Shown: in pieces, positions 47,736-57,512 of the stretch
Numbering within the stretch: the first letter of the stretch is position 1
Layout of the letters: the number at the start of each line of letters is the position of its first letter
Assembly (NCBI GenBank): GCA_947652115.1
Contig: OX393562.1
Location: forward strand, 31,075,734 to 31,139,733
Length of the DNA stretch: 64,000 bases
Reading direction: 5' to 3'
Source of the DNA: Blastomussa wellsi
Lineage: Eukaryota; Cnidaria; Anthozoa; Scleractinia; Plerogyridae
Position numbers and translations under genes: made by a program
Notes under the pieces: model-generated
Seen by the model: only the letters and a program-made list of their open reading frames with translations
What the model was told of the DNA's origin: nothing
Database searches by the model: none

Positions 47736-48058
47736 AAGAATAGCTTCAGTATAAAATGTTGACTAGGATCGATTTCCGTATTCTCCAAACAAGTTGACTT
47801 TACAAAAAGAGGTTAACTCCGATGTGGAAGTGATTCTTACATCTTAGCACGTGACATGGGTAGGAAAATGTGATGCATAGAAGACGAGCGGAACCCATTC
47901 AAACAGGTGAAAATAGTTTCACACATGATAGCTACTAAACAGAGAAGTTCTTAGTCTAAAAGTGACAAAGGAACAGTTAATTGTAGACGGTAAGCATAGA
48001 CAAGCTATAAAAATGTGAAGCAGATACTATAGATGCATATTAATAAAATGAAAGCTAT

Positions 48059-48118
48059 TGGAGCATCCGGGTATCGCTCCCGGTGCCTCCCGCATGCTAA
48101 GCGGATGCTCTACCATTG
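48059..48118 (-). pseudogene. 5'-truncated tRNA-Ala(AGC) in the inverted unit
   Basis: It keeps what the array copies have lost: a complete T arm and 3' acceptor strand (GGATGCTCCA). It ends before the 5' acceptor strand. The anticodon loop is TTAGCAT. It shows that the ancestral unit carried a fuller Ala-AGC gene. Confidence 0.65.
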
Positions 48119-48206
48119 GCGCCGATAAGCCTCAACAAAGATGCAAATCCATCTACAAGTCTTCCTCTTGTCCTTGCTTTTGTCCGTCTCAATGCTGTGT
48201 AAACAC

Positions 48207-48224
48207 GGTTAGGGTTAGGGTTAG
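48207..48224 (+). repeat. Interstitial telomeric repeat
   Basis: GGTTAGGGTTAGGGTTAG replaces the part of the unit that reads CTTTCTACCTCTCTC elsewhere. TTAGGG is the telomere repeat of cnidarians and vertebrates. Confidence 0.75.
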
Positions 48225-48549
48225 AAGGACGTGTCTAACCCATGCAGTTCCAACTTTATCGAACCTTGCAGCTTCAGCCATTCGTCTCTGCCATGTCAAT
48301 GGGCGATGTCAACCACCGACTCGCCGTCCACTCGTCCCCTACTCTACGATATTTCCTAAGGATTATGAGTTGGTTAATTCGGGCGACACATGTCGGGATG
48401 GAGACTCTACCATCGTGAGTTGGCGGCTCGTTCGTCTAAAGTTCTTCGAATTCATCAAGAAATATGATCCAGCAAAAAGCAGAGTGACAACAGAATGCCC
48501 TTCACAAAGACTGAATATAATTCCCTTTTTGAGCATCGTTTCCGTATCT

Positions 48550-48624
48550 GGTCAGTTAGCACAGCCGGTAGAGCGTGGTGCTGACTGAACGCGAAGGTCG
48601 TGAGTTCAACCCTCACACGGACCA
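48550..48624 (+). pseudogene. Degenerate tRNA-Ile in the inverted unit
   Basis: The T arm and acceptor 3' strand (GTGAGTTCAACCCTCAC, ACGGACCA) persist. The anticodon arm is disrupted (GTGCTGACTGAACGCG), the 5' acceptor strand is changed (GGTCAGT), and the length is 75 nt. Confidence 0.7.
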
Positions 48625-48916
48625 CCGAGGCCTATTTTTCTTGCCTTTTACGATAGCGGGAGTCCGATTTCTAAAATTTCTTCCAAATAGAACGATTTTC
48701 CAGTCAGCAAGCATGGACTGTGCGAGAGATAATTTCCATTTTCTATCTGGCGCCAATTTCCAATTTTCATAACCTATTATCTCAATTAAAGAAAATTTGG
48801 ACGTCATTATCTGAAGCAAGAGCTCGACTATTCTGTATGAAGGAGCATTGGACAGGCTTCAGTGTTGTTCGGTTAAACAAAAGGGCCTACAACCGTCGTC
48901 CAAACTGCTGACAGTA

Positions 48917-49363
48917 CAGTAAACACCCGCGTATAAGAACCTAGTGATTTAAGAACCTACAGGCTGAAATTGGGCATTTTAGTACCCAAATATATAAGAA
49001 CCTATTTAGGCTGGCAAAGAACAATAGGTTCTTATACAAAAAAACACTTTTATTTTGTAGCCAAAATACTGGATTTTATTGATAGAAATTGTGAAATTTC
49101 TGAGAAACACCATGAAAATTATTTGTTTAATTGAAAATCTTATAAATACAGAGTATAGAATACTGTATAAAATTATAATGTTCAACCATTATGACATACT
49201 AGTACTACAGTAGTTCTCTGAATGGTATCACTATGACAACTCCTATAAATAAGAACCTACTAAGAACCTAATCAGCCTGAGTTCCGAAAAACTGCCCCAA
49301 AATATAAGAACCCATTCAGCCTGAACCCAAAAATTCTAGGTTCTTATACGCGGGTGTTTACTG
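48917..49363. mobile_element. MITE, 447 bp, Tc1/mariner-like (TA target duplication)
   Basis: The ends are exact inverted repeats, CAGTAAACACCCGCGTATAA and its complement ending GGGTGTTTACTG, extending 28 bp. Each end is flanked by TA. Internal copies of TAAGAACCTA repeat several times in both orientations. The insertion splits the inverted array unit exactly at a site that other units show uninterrupted (CTGCTGGCAGTATTACC in reverse complement). There is no transposase frame, so it is non-autonomous. Confidence 0.85.
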
Positions 49364-49545
49364 TATTGTAAAATTTATTCCTATTCTCTCCTTTGTCCTT
49401 CTCCGCAATGCTGAACTTCCCCACATATTGGAAAGACAATCCTTTAGCGCGAACGAGTTGAATATTTGAAGGAGAATTGGGACAACTAAGAATCTTGGTG
49501 TGTGACATTGATAAAGTTTAAGCGCGTTTCATCTTTGGGTAAGCT

Positions 49546-49690
49546 AAGCAACTCGCATGCGGGCGGTACCGGGATCGGTACATAACCCTGATTGTTTCAT
49601 TTTATTCAAATGCCTCTATTGAATCTGCTTCACATTTTTATAGCTCGTATGTGCTTACCCTAATCAACTGTTCGTTTCTTTCACACTAAA
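49546..49690 (+). repeat. Fragment of another old array unit
   Basis: ACTCGCATGCGGGCGGTACCG with GGATCGGTAC is the anticodon-to-T-loop part of an Ala tRNA. It is followed by sequence matching the flank after the truncated Ala genes (ATGCCTCTATTGAATCTGCT, then CAACTGTTCGTTTCTTTCAC). The junction lies at the same T-loop point as in the array. Confidence 0.6.
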
Positions 49691-49723
49691 CGAATAGTTT
49701 TCAGAGAGAAAAAACAGTCTACT

Positions 49724-49965
49724 TGTTATAAATGGGAAAAATACAGACAAACATTCGAATTTAGACTTGAAGATAGGCTAGAAGCAAAACTACAATCCAG
49801 AAGAAACAAAGAAAGCAAGTTCTTGTCGTCTTTACAAGAAGCGAAACATCGTTCACTTGATTCCTAAGGTCGAGCAAAATTACCTCAGCTGAAGTACTGC
49901 GGGAATTTTACACCGAAGATCGACTGGAAAATGTACGTTCGTTTAAATATTATGATTTTCCATGA
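49724..49965 (+). pseudogene. Frameshifted coding-like relic, family unknown
   Basis: Frame 1 reads TCYKWEKYRQTFEFRLEDRL and continues with a lysine/arginine-rich helical stretch to a stop at 49865-49867. Shifting frame there gives about 33 further sensible residues, including ITSAEVLREFYTEDRLENV, to a TGA at 49963. The composition is protein-like in both halves, which suggests one ancestral frame broken by a small indel. I do not recognise the family. It starts just after array homology ends. Confidence 0.4.
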
Positions 49966-50898
49966 GTTCTTAACCCATTGGCGATTATTTTCAGAGACAT
50001 CGAAGCTATATCCGCAATGTTCTGACAGTTCTACACCTGTTCAAAACACATCGGTGCGGCTGTTACAGTTAACATTTTCCGCTCGAATTAAGTTCTTACT
50101 TGTATTCTTGAGGGCCGCAAATGACACTACGCGGGCACAAATAAGCAATATTCCCTCAAAATGCCATTTTATTCCCTTACTAATAAGTGAATAATTTCGT
50201 CGCATCGCATTACCACATTGCTCGGTGCATTTTCTTTACTAGCAGTATGCACAATAGTAATTTATTTTAATTTAAAGTTTGCTAGGTTGCTCAGTAATTC
50301 CTCTAGCCCCGTTTTGCAATCCGGAAAAACTAACGAAGCAGCTGCAGTATGAAGTGTTTCATTTTTTATTGTAACTTATTTTACATGTTTATGATACACG
50401 CACAAAATAAAAGACAAACTGAGACACATTGAATCGTTCAAAACAGTAGCCGGAAGTTTCAGGTTTTACTCATAGCCCCTGCAACAGAAAGTCAAAAATG
50501 AAAATGTCAACATTTAGAGCAAGGCAATTAACATTATACATTTATTGCAAAGCTGGCTTGATCATTAGTACCCCTTCGATCAACAAAACATTACACGACC
50601 CCTATGCACAGACCACAATCTCAATGTTGGCTCCTGTAATAAATATCTAATTGCCATAACCGTTCATCAGTAGGATGCCTAAAATGCTTTTAATTCCACA
50701 ATTGGTTTCGGCTCCATTAAATCCTATACCAATTGCAGAACATTTCAGGTGGAGCCACCCACGATGTGAGCACAGTTACTGACAAGAAAAAGTAATAAGG
50801 AAAACAACGAAAACTAAATTAAACCGTTAAATTGCGAACTAAATAAACCAAACACGCGCACCACATACGAAAATACGCGCGCGCGCCTTCAAATCCAA
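49966..50898. other. Intergenic, nothing recognised
   Basis: No gene, tRNA or inverted repeat was found here. A 10-bp CG run lies at about 50877-50886. Confidence 0.5.
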
Positions 50899-51166
50899 AT
50901 GAAGGACCCGGAAGCAGCGCGTATAAATGAATTAGAGTTGCAAAGACGACTTAACAATTACAAACAAGCAAAGGATACGTTGTTGGTTCTCAATCACAAA
51001 CCGCTGATCTCAATTCCCGAAGTGTAATGTCATATTTAACGCGAATGATTTCACCGTGGCGCTTGAAGAATTTATTAAACGATTTGAGAAGCGCAGTAGT
51101 GTTGAAGCCTTGGTGATGTACGACTACACGATTTTCAATTTCTTTACGGGAATTTCCGGATACTAA
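50899..51166 (+). pseudogene. Second frameshifted coding-like relic, family unknown
   Basis: An ATG at 50899 opens 42 codons (MKDPEAARINELELQRRLNN and on) to a TAA at 51025. The +1 frame from 51020 then continues with ANDFTVALEEFIKRFEKRSS and on to a TAA at 51164. Both halves look coding and together would give about 89 residues with a helical first half. A one-base indel explains the break. Each half is too short to stand out alone. It may belong to the same lost gene as the relic at 49724. I do not recognise it. Confidence 0.45.
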
Positions 51167-51620
51167 AACACAATTCTTCGCGCTTTTTACCTGACATGTA
51201 GCAATCCTGCGGCACTTATTAATCTCTTCTTATTTCGTATTGAACTATTTCGGTAATAGATATTAATCATTTGTTTAAATCGTGAGCACAACAGAAAGAA
51301 ACGCATTGCTCTGAAACGCATTTTATTCGATTTCATCCCAACCCAGGAATAGACCAACGCCCCTTCTTGACTCGGCCGTGAAACAACTGATGCTCAGTTT
51401 TTCGTAACTTTTAAATGCTATAAATAGTCAGCATTTGGTAAAAAGGAGAAACGAAAGGTGTAACGCATTTCGAACTGGTGCAAAGGTTCGAAAAAATATT
51501 TTGGGGTTAGGTGCACTTTAACAAAACATCAGGTAACTTGCAAAGCTGCAGCGCAGCTGTCTTAGTGCCAAACTATTAGCAAAGAAATAAACAAAACAGA
51601 AAAAGAGCTACATGCAAAAC
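51167..51620 (-). other. 3' region of PSMB4
   Basis: No gene is seen. A minus-strand AATAAA (TTTATT at 51322-51327) is a possible polyadenylation signal about 300 nt beyond the PSMB4 stop. Confidence 0.35.
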
Positions 51621-54600
51621 CTACTTGACCATGGGAGCAATTTCCCAGTTGGTGTCGGCACTAATCGCTGGCTCAATAACTACCCCGTCCTTTGTAATGA
51701 CAGCAACTTCAAACTGAAATCAAATGAAATGCACCATTATCTTTCTTAAATTCAAACCCAATCTCGTCCCAAAGCCAAAATGGTTGAATTCCCATACAAA
51801 CCCTTGCAAAGCCCTTCTTTCTAACACAACACCGCTTGAAGGCAAGATTCACGTTCGCGCATGTTTTATTAAAGAGCCTATGAAGTAAAACAACTTAGCT
51901 TTTAGTTTATTTGGAGGGCCTTTATGAGGGAAGATGAATGGTGTTTTTCTTTTTCTCTTGCTCCAGAGATATTCTAGCTAGCTGAAAAAAATCGTCTGCT
52001 CTAGCAGGCTAGAGCTATTCAAGTTTTTACATTTTATGCAAATTAGATAACTGACGAAGTCATCAGTGGTTACAGTATGGGTTCAAAACACTCTAACCTC
52101 TAACCATGGGCTTGAACCACCTGTGGTGGAATAATTGTTAATAAACGAGAATTTGAGACAAACAAAAAGCTAGAAATGCAATAACTGAAGTTTGAGAATT
52201 TCCAAGAGCTTGTGCCCTACAATATTTTTGTTACATAACGTCTGCTTCGATCGCAGGTTTTGAATTATTGACCATTTTCGCATTGCCCATAATACACCTT
52301 GTTTGCAAAATTTTGGGGATTAAACAAGGTGTATTACATGTATGGGCAATGCGAGAATGGTCAATCTAGATAGAATACCTTGTTTAGAGATCTGGCATCT
52401 CTGTAGAACAAAACTTGTAGACATTTGGTGATCACTTGCCTTGCCTGATCTAGAGACATGCTAGGATTTTTTTCAAATGCATCACGAAGAATTGGCTAAG
52501 GACGGAAGAAAAATAAATGTCTGGTTAATAAATTGAACTTTTGCAGCTGGAAATGAAACAGCAAAAAGACACACATCAAGATTGAATTGGATTGCGAAAA
52601 TCAAGAGAACTGAACACTTGATTTTGAGTTTTCTCATTTTGGTGACGTTGGTGTGAATATAAACACAACTTACATCTCATTTACCTGCTCCAATCATAAT
52701 AATTACTGCAACCAGGAAAAAATGTTACTAATGCCCAACAAAATTTCTTTGAATAATAAAACCTTGCATTATTTTATCGTCATACACTTCAAGATAAACA
52801 TACATGTATATCAAACTCACTAACCTGCGATCAGGCGTTCTATGTATTTTTGCGTCAAGAAATTAGTTTTTTTTTACTCGCCACTAAAAATAAGAACGCC
52901 TGATCGCAGGTTACACTAGAAGGGATAATCTCACCTGTGCAAGGTATGCTCCGAATCCAGTGGATATTGTCGGTGCTTCAAAAGCAATGCCAATCTTGTC
53001 AACACAACCTAAGAAACTAACATAGACACCAAAACCTTGTTAAGTTCTTCAACAAAATAAAATAGGAAGATGTCAGAAAAATCTTCTTTTGCTGAGCCTT
53101 GTAGGTGAATCATGCAGCTAATCTGGCCGACACTTTTTTCTGGTTTTTGTAGCATGCCGGGCAACAAGAAGTACTTTTGTATTGTTACTCCTCACGAAGG
53201 GAATGCTTCATTTTTGGAAATGAATGGCAAAATTCAGGGTTCCAGTTAAGTTTTTGAGGCAAGGCACCATGCAAAATATTCCAACGGGTCAAATCCCCAC
53301 AGTTCCCAACAAATCCTTGTAAGTTTTCAATTTATTTGCCAGGTCAGGAGGTTGACCTAGTTGGGTTTTTGACCTGAGAGACCCCTCTTATCTGGAACAC
53401 TGAAAACTGATATTTAGTGATTGAAGATGACGGTGTGCAAAATGCCCTTAATAACACAATATTTAGAGAGGATGGCCACATCAGCCTCAGCTGGTTTCCA
53501 GGTCTATCCAGGTCGAATTGGAATTTAGAAATGTTGGGGGAAAACCAGAGAACCTGGGGAAAACCCCTCAAAGTGAGGAGAGAACCAACAACAAACTCAA
53601 CCCACATAATGGCACCTGGCCGGAATCGAACCCATGCCATATTGCTGGGAGGCAAGCGCTCTCACCACCCTCGCTGGAAAAAGAAACTTACCGGTAGCTT
53701 TGAATGTTTTCTTAAGTTTTGGAATACAATCCTTTAAAACATTAGCATGTAGACTACTTGCCCTTGTTTTCTACATGACTGAGTGAAAGCCAACTACATG
53801 TAGGCTGCACCTCATTCACTATTCACTCAGAAAACTTGGGCTCGGATTGTTACAGTGTACACATAGAGCTGTAGACTGTCAGCTTAAAAGTTCAGCAAAA
53901 ATTGGCAAAAATATCAAATGCAACAAATGATATTAAACAGTGGTGAGAAGATATGAATTTCATGTTCGAGTGGTAAGAACAGTATCTCATGAATGAGCGA
54001 AATGAACAAGTGAGATATGTCTTCGACACAATGTGTAAACTACAGAACTACAGAAAGGAATTCAAAGCCCAAACATTTAACATGTAAACCTCAGCAGCTT
54101 GGCAGCTGGAAATTTCTTAAAATAATATCACTCTTTTGGTTAACTTTGCAAGAAACTCTTGGGCGGAATTGTTTTAAGTCATGTTAAGATTTTTTAAGCC
54201 AGCTTCAGTGAACTTAACTTCTCTATCACCCACTATCTTTCAGCCAGTGTTTGGTCCAATGTAACGCTTGGTAGCAGTGCAATGGAGTGAAATGACATAA
54301 TCAATATCCTCACTAGAGAGGATATGGAAAATACTCTACAGGTACTATTTATCAGCATATATTTTTCAGTGAAACATAAGTTGTGTCTACATGTACATAA
54401 CAAAATTATGTTTATTACCGGTATATCATACATTGTACTCCTACCTTTCACCATTGTGAACACCACCCACAACAATCTGATTCCATAGTGGATCAAACCG
54501 TGTACGTCTGTAAACACAAGAAAGTGTACCAATCACAGGGCTGAAAAGGCACGTGTCTGACTAAATAAGGTAGGTCGAAAAAGTCTGCATTTGGGCCTAG

Positions 54601-57198
54601 TGGCCCATCAGGCCGGATATTATCCCGGTTTCTGTAGCATGCAGCGACAGAGAGTATTTCTACTCCCCCTGGATGGGATGCTAGTCCATCACAGGGTTAA
54701 CCCCAGCAGTAAATTCGCCGGTACCCATTTATTAACCTGGGTGAAGAGAGGCACTGTGAGAATAGTGTCTTGCCCAAGAACACAATGCAGTGACCCGGCT
54801 AGAGGCTCGAACCCGGACCGTCTGATCCAGAGTCCAGCGAACTAACCATTAGGCCACTGCACCTTCCACATGTCTGACTACAAAACCAAACAAAAACTGT
54901 AAGTGATTCTGAGATGCTAGTTAGGTGAGGGTTATCCCTGGGGGCATTTTCTCAAGTTTTCCAAGAAAATAACAGACCTATGCATCAAACTGAGTGATGT
55001 TTTCTGAACAAGACATTTTTAACAAAAACTGCCACTTGAAAATCCAAGTTCTAATGAAATATTAATATAACAGAGCAGTTGGATGCATACCTATAGTACA
55101 TGACTCTTGTCAACCAGGAGTATATAGATTTTGGAGTGTAGCCATGACCATCATTTAAACAGGCATCATCAATACTAGAAAATCAACAAAAACTAATTAT
55201 TGTAGAACAAATTTAGACCACACTCTATTACCTAAAATTCTACTCAAACTCTAAATTAATTACAATAGATGATAGATACATGTATATGCTTCTGTAAGCC
55301 TGGTGCAACTCTAAAATTTAATAACGGTTCTTGTACCAGTCACCAGAACACAACTGAACTGTAAAAAAAAATCCTTTTCCACTTCTCCACTTCTCAGAAA
55401 ACTAAATAAGCCTAACTTAAAGATGCATTTGCCATTTGAGACTTACACTTTTTGTTCCAGAAGAGATTTAAGGTATTGGAAATCGGCATAATCCCCTGAA
55501 CCACCAACAACTGTGTTATCACCAACAGCCATGAGTCTTGAAACCTCACGGAATCTTGCAAGAGATCCATACGACCCTAAAAGAAAAATAATTGGTTCTT
55601 AGGGAACAAAAATAGCATACATACAGGAGCTAAGTATCTGTTATCAATATTATTATTATTGTTATTACAATAAATGGTTTGATCCTGAGGGTAGCAGTCG
55701 ATCGTGTAGTTTGATTGACCGGGTGAAGGTGTCTGTGAGAGTGACAGTCCCAAACAATGTAACAGGCCTTCTCAGGACTACATTGTACACTCATCTGGAT
55801 GATCAAACTACACAATCATTGTTATTATTGGTTCAAACTAACGACATAACAACATAATGGCAAGGTCATAAAAATGCAAAGAAGACCTCACATTGATGCT
55901 TTGTCAGCAGTGTGAACAACACAACATAACGACATTGTAGGAACACAACGACATAAGGGAAAACTGATCTTTTCTTTATGTTGTTGTCATGTTACCAGAG
56001 TGAAGCAGGCTTTACTAACCTAATGTATCAGCTGCCATGAGAATACCACCATCAAACTTCACACCAAGTACAGAAGTGCCAGTTGTTGTAGGATATCTGG
56101 CCAAGAAAAAAAGAATAATAGTTAATGAAAAATAGTAGTAATAATAATTAGCAATGAAACAATGTTTTACCCAGGTGTAAATAAACACCGATTTAAAGCT
56201 TGCAGCCATATATTAGTTAAAGAAGTTTTAAACTCATCACCAATTTTTGAGCCTGGGGGAGATGAATTGGTTTGAATGGAGCCATACAAGATTTGAGTCA
56301 AGCATGCAGGTAGCAATGGCAACCCTGAGAGTGGCAACCACCTACAACAAGACCGTCACCTTAAAAATTCAGTGCAAATACTAACCAACCCAAATATTTA
56401 CCAAACTACAACAAATCAGCAAAGTGTGGACAGAAACACATGGTGAAAATGACAGGCAAAACTGCAGATACCTCCAACACAAGAATTAATGACGAAAGCC
56501 CCTGAGAACCCCAGAATAACCAACCATTGCAGATGGCTACCACTAACAGCCACTGACAAGCACTGGTTTGAATTAAACCAATGCATAATTATATTTAGGA
56601 GTTATACAAAGATAAAGCCATGATTTCTTCATTTGAAAAGGGTACACAGGTACATGTTGTAGGTAAAAAAGGTATTCAGATAATCTGCAAATCTTTTCCA
56701 AACTGAAGATTTTACAATAACCAAAAAAACATTGAAAATTATAGAAGTGAAAATATCAAGTGATTATAAGAATCTTGTCATTAGGATGACCTACCACTGT
56801 ACTGTGTTCATTCTAAGCCATTGACAGTGCACGAAATATATCTCAAGAGTCTACTTTTGGCACTGGCAAAACGTGTGGATTCTATTTACTGGGCAATGCA
56901 TTACTATAATTGTGTGGTGGTAAATTAGAATTTAATATAACATTCTCTAAACAATTAACATGGTAAACGGGCAAAGACAAGGTGCAAAGCTGAATCGGTA
57001 CAATGTGCTGGAAAAAACTTCCCCATGTCACCAACCACTCTGGAACCAAATTTGTACTTACAAAGTTCTTTTTGCTGGTGAAATTTGTTCAGCAGTTTTA
57101 GAACCATTCTGATTTCCTGGAAAATTATATAAAGCGCCTGGAGATGGTCCATTTCCCCATAGTTGATCGCGAAAACCAGGAACATTCATTGCCGCCAT
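51621..57198 (-). CDS. PSMB4: Proteasome subunit beta type-4 (20S beta-7), 8 exons
   Basis: The exons are 57062-57198, 56020-56096, 55447-55576, 55091-55174, 54445-54507, 52935-53016, 52379-52495 and 51621-51713, all with GT-AG introns (phases 2,1,2,2,2,0,0). They total 783 nt and encode 260 residues, close to the 264 of human PSMB4. Diagnostic segments in order are [15 protein letters not shown] in exon 2, [11 protein letters not shown] and [11 protein letters not shown] in exon 3, [16 protein letters not shown] in exon 4, [11 protein letters not shown] in exon 5, a TGFGAYLAQ segment in exon 6, LFYRDARS in exon 7 and [11 protein letters not shown] in exon 8. The protein is the beta-7 subunit of the 20S core particle. 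The family has an N-terminal propeptide (here about 46 residues) that is cleaved, and it is considered non-catalytic but important for joining the two half-proteasomes. The start is the first ATG (acATGGCGGCA); a second ATG three codons on is possible. Introns hold two SINEs and three foldback elements. Confidence 0.95.
52266..52365. repeat. Foldback MITE in the last intron but one of the PSMB4 locus
   Basis: ATTGACCATTTTCGCATTGC and its inverted partner GCAATGCGAGAATGGTCAAT bound a hairpin whose inner arms are ACACCTTGTTT / AAACAAGGTGT. It lies between exons 8 and 7. Confidence 0.75.
52821..52913. repeat. MITE with perfect 21-bp terminal inverted repeats
   Basis: TAACCTGCGATCAGGCGTTC plus one further T is exactly complementary to the right end, in a 93-bp element. 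It sits 22 nt from the end of PSMB4 exon 6, inside the intron. Confidence 0.75.
53500..53680 (-). repeat. tRNA-derived SINE in a PSMB4 intron
   Basis: Minus-strand A-box region GGTGAGAGCGCTTGCCTCC and B box GGTTCGATTCC (53622-53632), then GTGGGTTGAGTTTGTTGTTG, matching the body of the SINE at 10040. It is in sense orientation relative to PSMB4. Open frames on both strands here are artefacts of the SINE. Confidence 0.8.
54590..54864 (-). repeat. tRNA-Gln-derived SINE in a PSMB4 intron
   Basis: The head on the minus strand (TGGCCTAATGGTTAG, then GGACTCTGGATC and GGTTCGAGCC) follows tRNA-Gln(CTG). The body contains TTCTTGGGCAAGACACT and the tail GATGGACTAGCATCCCATCC. It lies between exons 5 and 4 in sense orientation. 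Confidence 0.8.
55699..55820. repeat. Foldback element in a PSMB4 intron
   Basis: GATCGTGTAGTTTGAT and ATCAAACTACACAATC are inverted ends; the interior has CCTTCTCAGGACTACATTG. It lies between exons 3 and 2. Confidence 0.6.
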
Positions 57199-57512
57199 GT
57201 TTCTTCTCCTTTTAGCCTGAGTCATTCCAGCATGCAATAAAACAAGGGTTCTTACCAGGGAGGGGTTAGGTTGTGCGAAAACGGGTCTGCCGGGACTGCT
57301 GATAAATCCTTTCCTCTGCTATCTTGATGTCTTTATTAGAAATAATTTATTATATCTTATTAGTAGAAGCTAATTTCATTTTGAAATGGTATATATAAAA
57401 TATATATTTTGCTTCCCCTGCCCGACAGTCCCCCACCCCCAGCCCCTACCTCAAACAATCTTTCTGATCCGCTGACTTGCGTGGGCTCAAACATGTTTGG
57501 TACCTATTCAAA
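57199..57512. promoter_or_regulatory. Bidirectional promoter of PSMB4 and VPS72
   Basis: Only 314 bp separate the two divergent start codons. AACATGGCGGC (57191-57201, minus) overlaps the PSMB4 ATG and fits the YY1 consensus AAnATGGCGGC exactly. AAAATGGCGGA (57510-57520, plus) overlaps the VPS72 ATG with one mismatch. A TATATATAAAATATATAT tract lies near 57390-57410. Motif assignment rests on known consensus only. Confidence 0.65.

Larger units (their letters stand above)
47765..49545 (-). repeat. Inverted, strongly diverged array unit
   Basis: The reverse complement follows the unit order: the flank 3' of the truncated Ala gene, an Ala-AGC relic, the LINE-like part, an Ile relic, then the segment beside Ala-CGC. 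Divergence is far higher than between direct units, so it predates the recent amplification. It contains a telomeric repeat (48207-48224) and a MITE (48917-49363). Confidence 0.75.

Noticed and set aside
11218..49690. Array considered as a CRISPR-like or satellite-only repeat
   Set aside because: The unit is far too long for CRISPR, and the recurring tRNA genes with Pol III signals explain its core; this is a eukaryotic tandem gene array.
53344..53737. Overlapping frames of about 100 codons on both strands
   Set aside because: They run across the tRNA-derived SINE in the PSMB4 intron; similar frames arise from its other copy at 10 kb.
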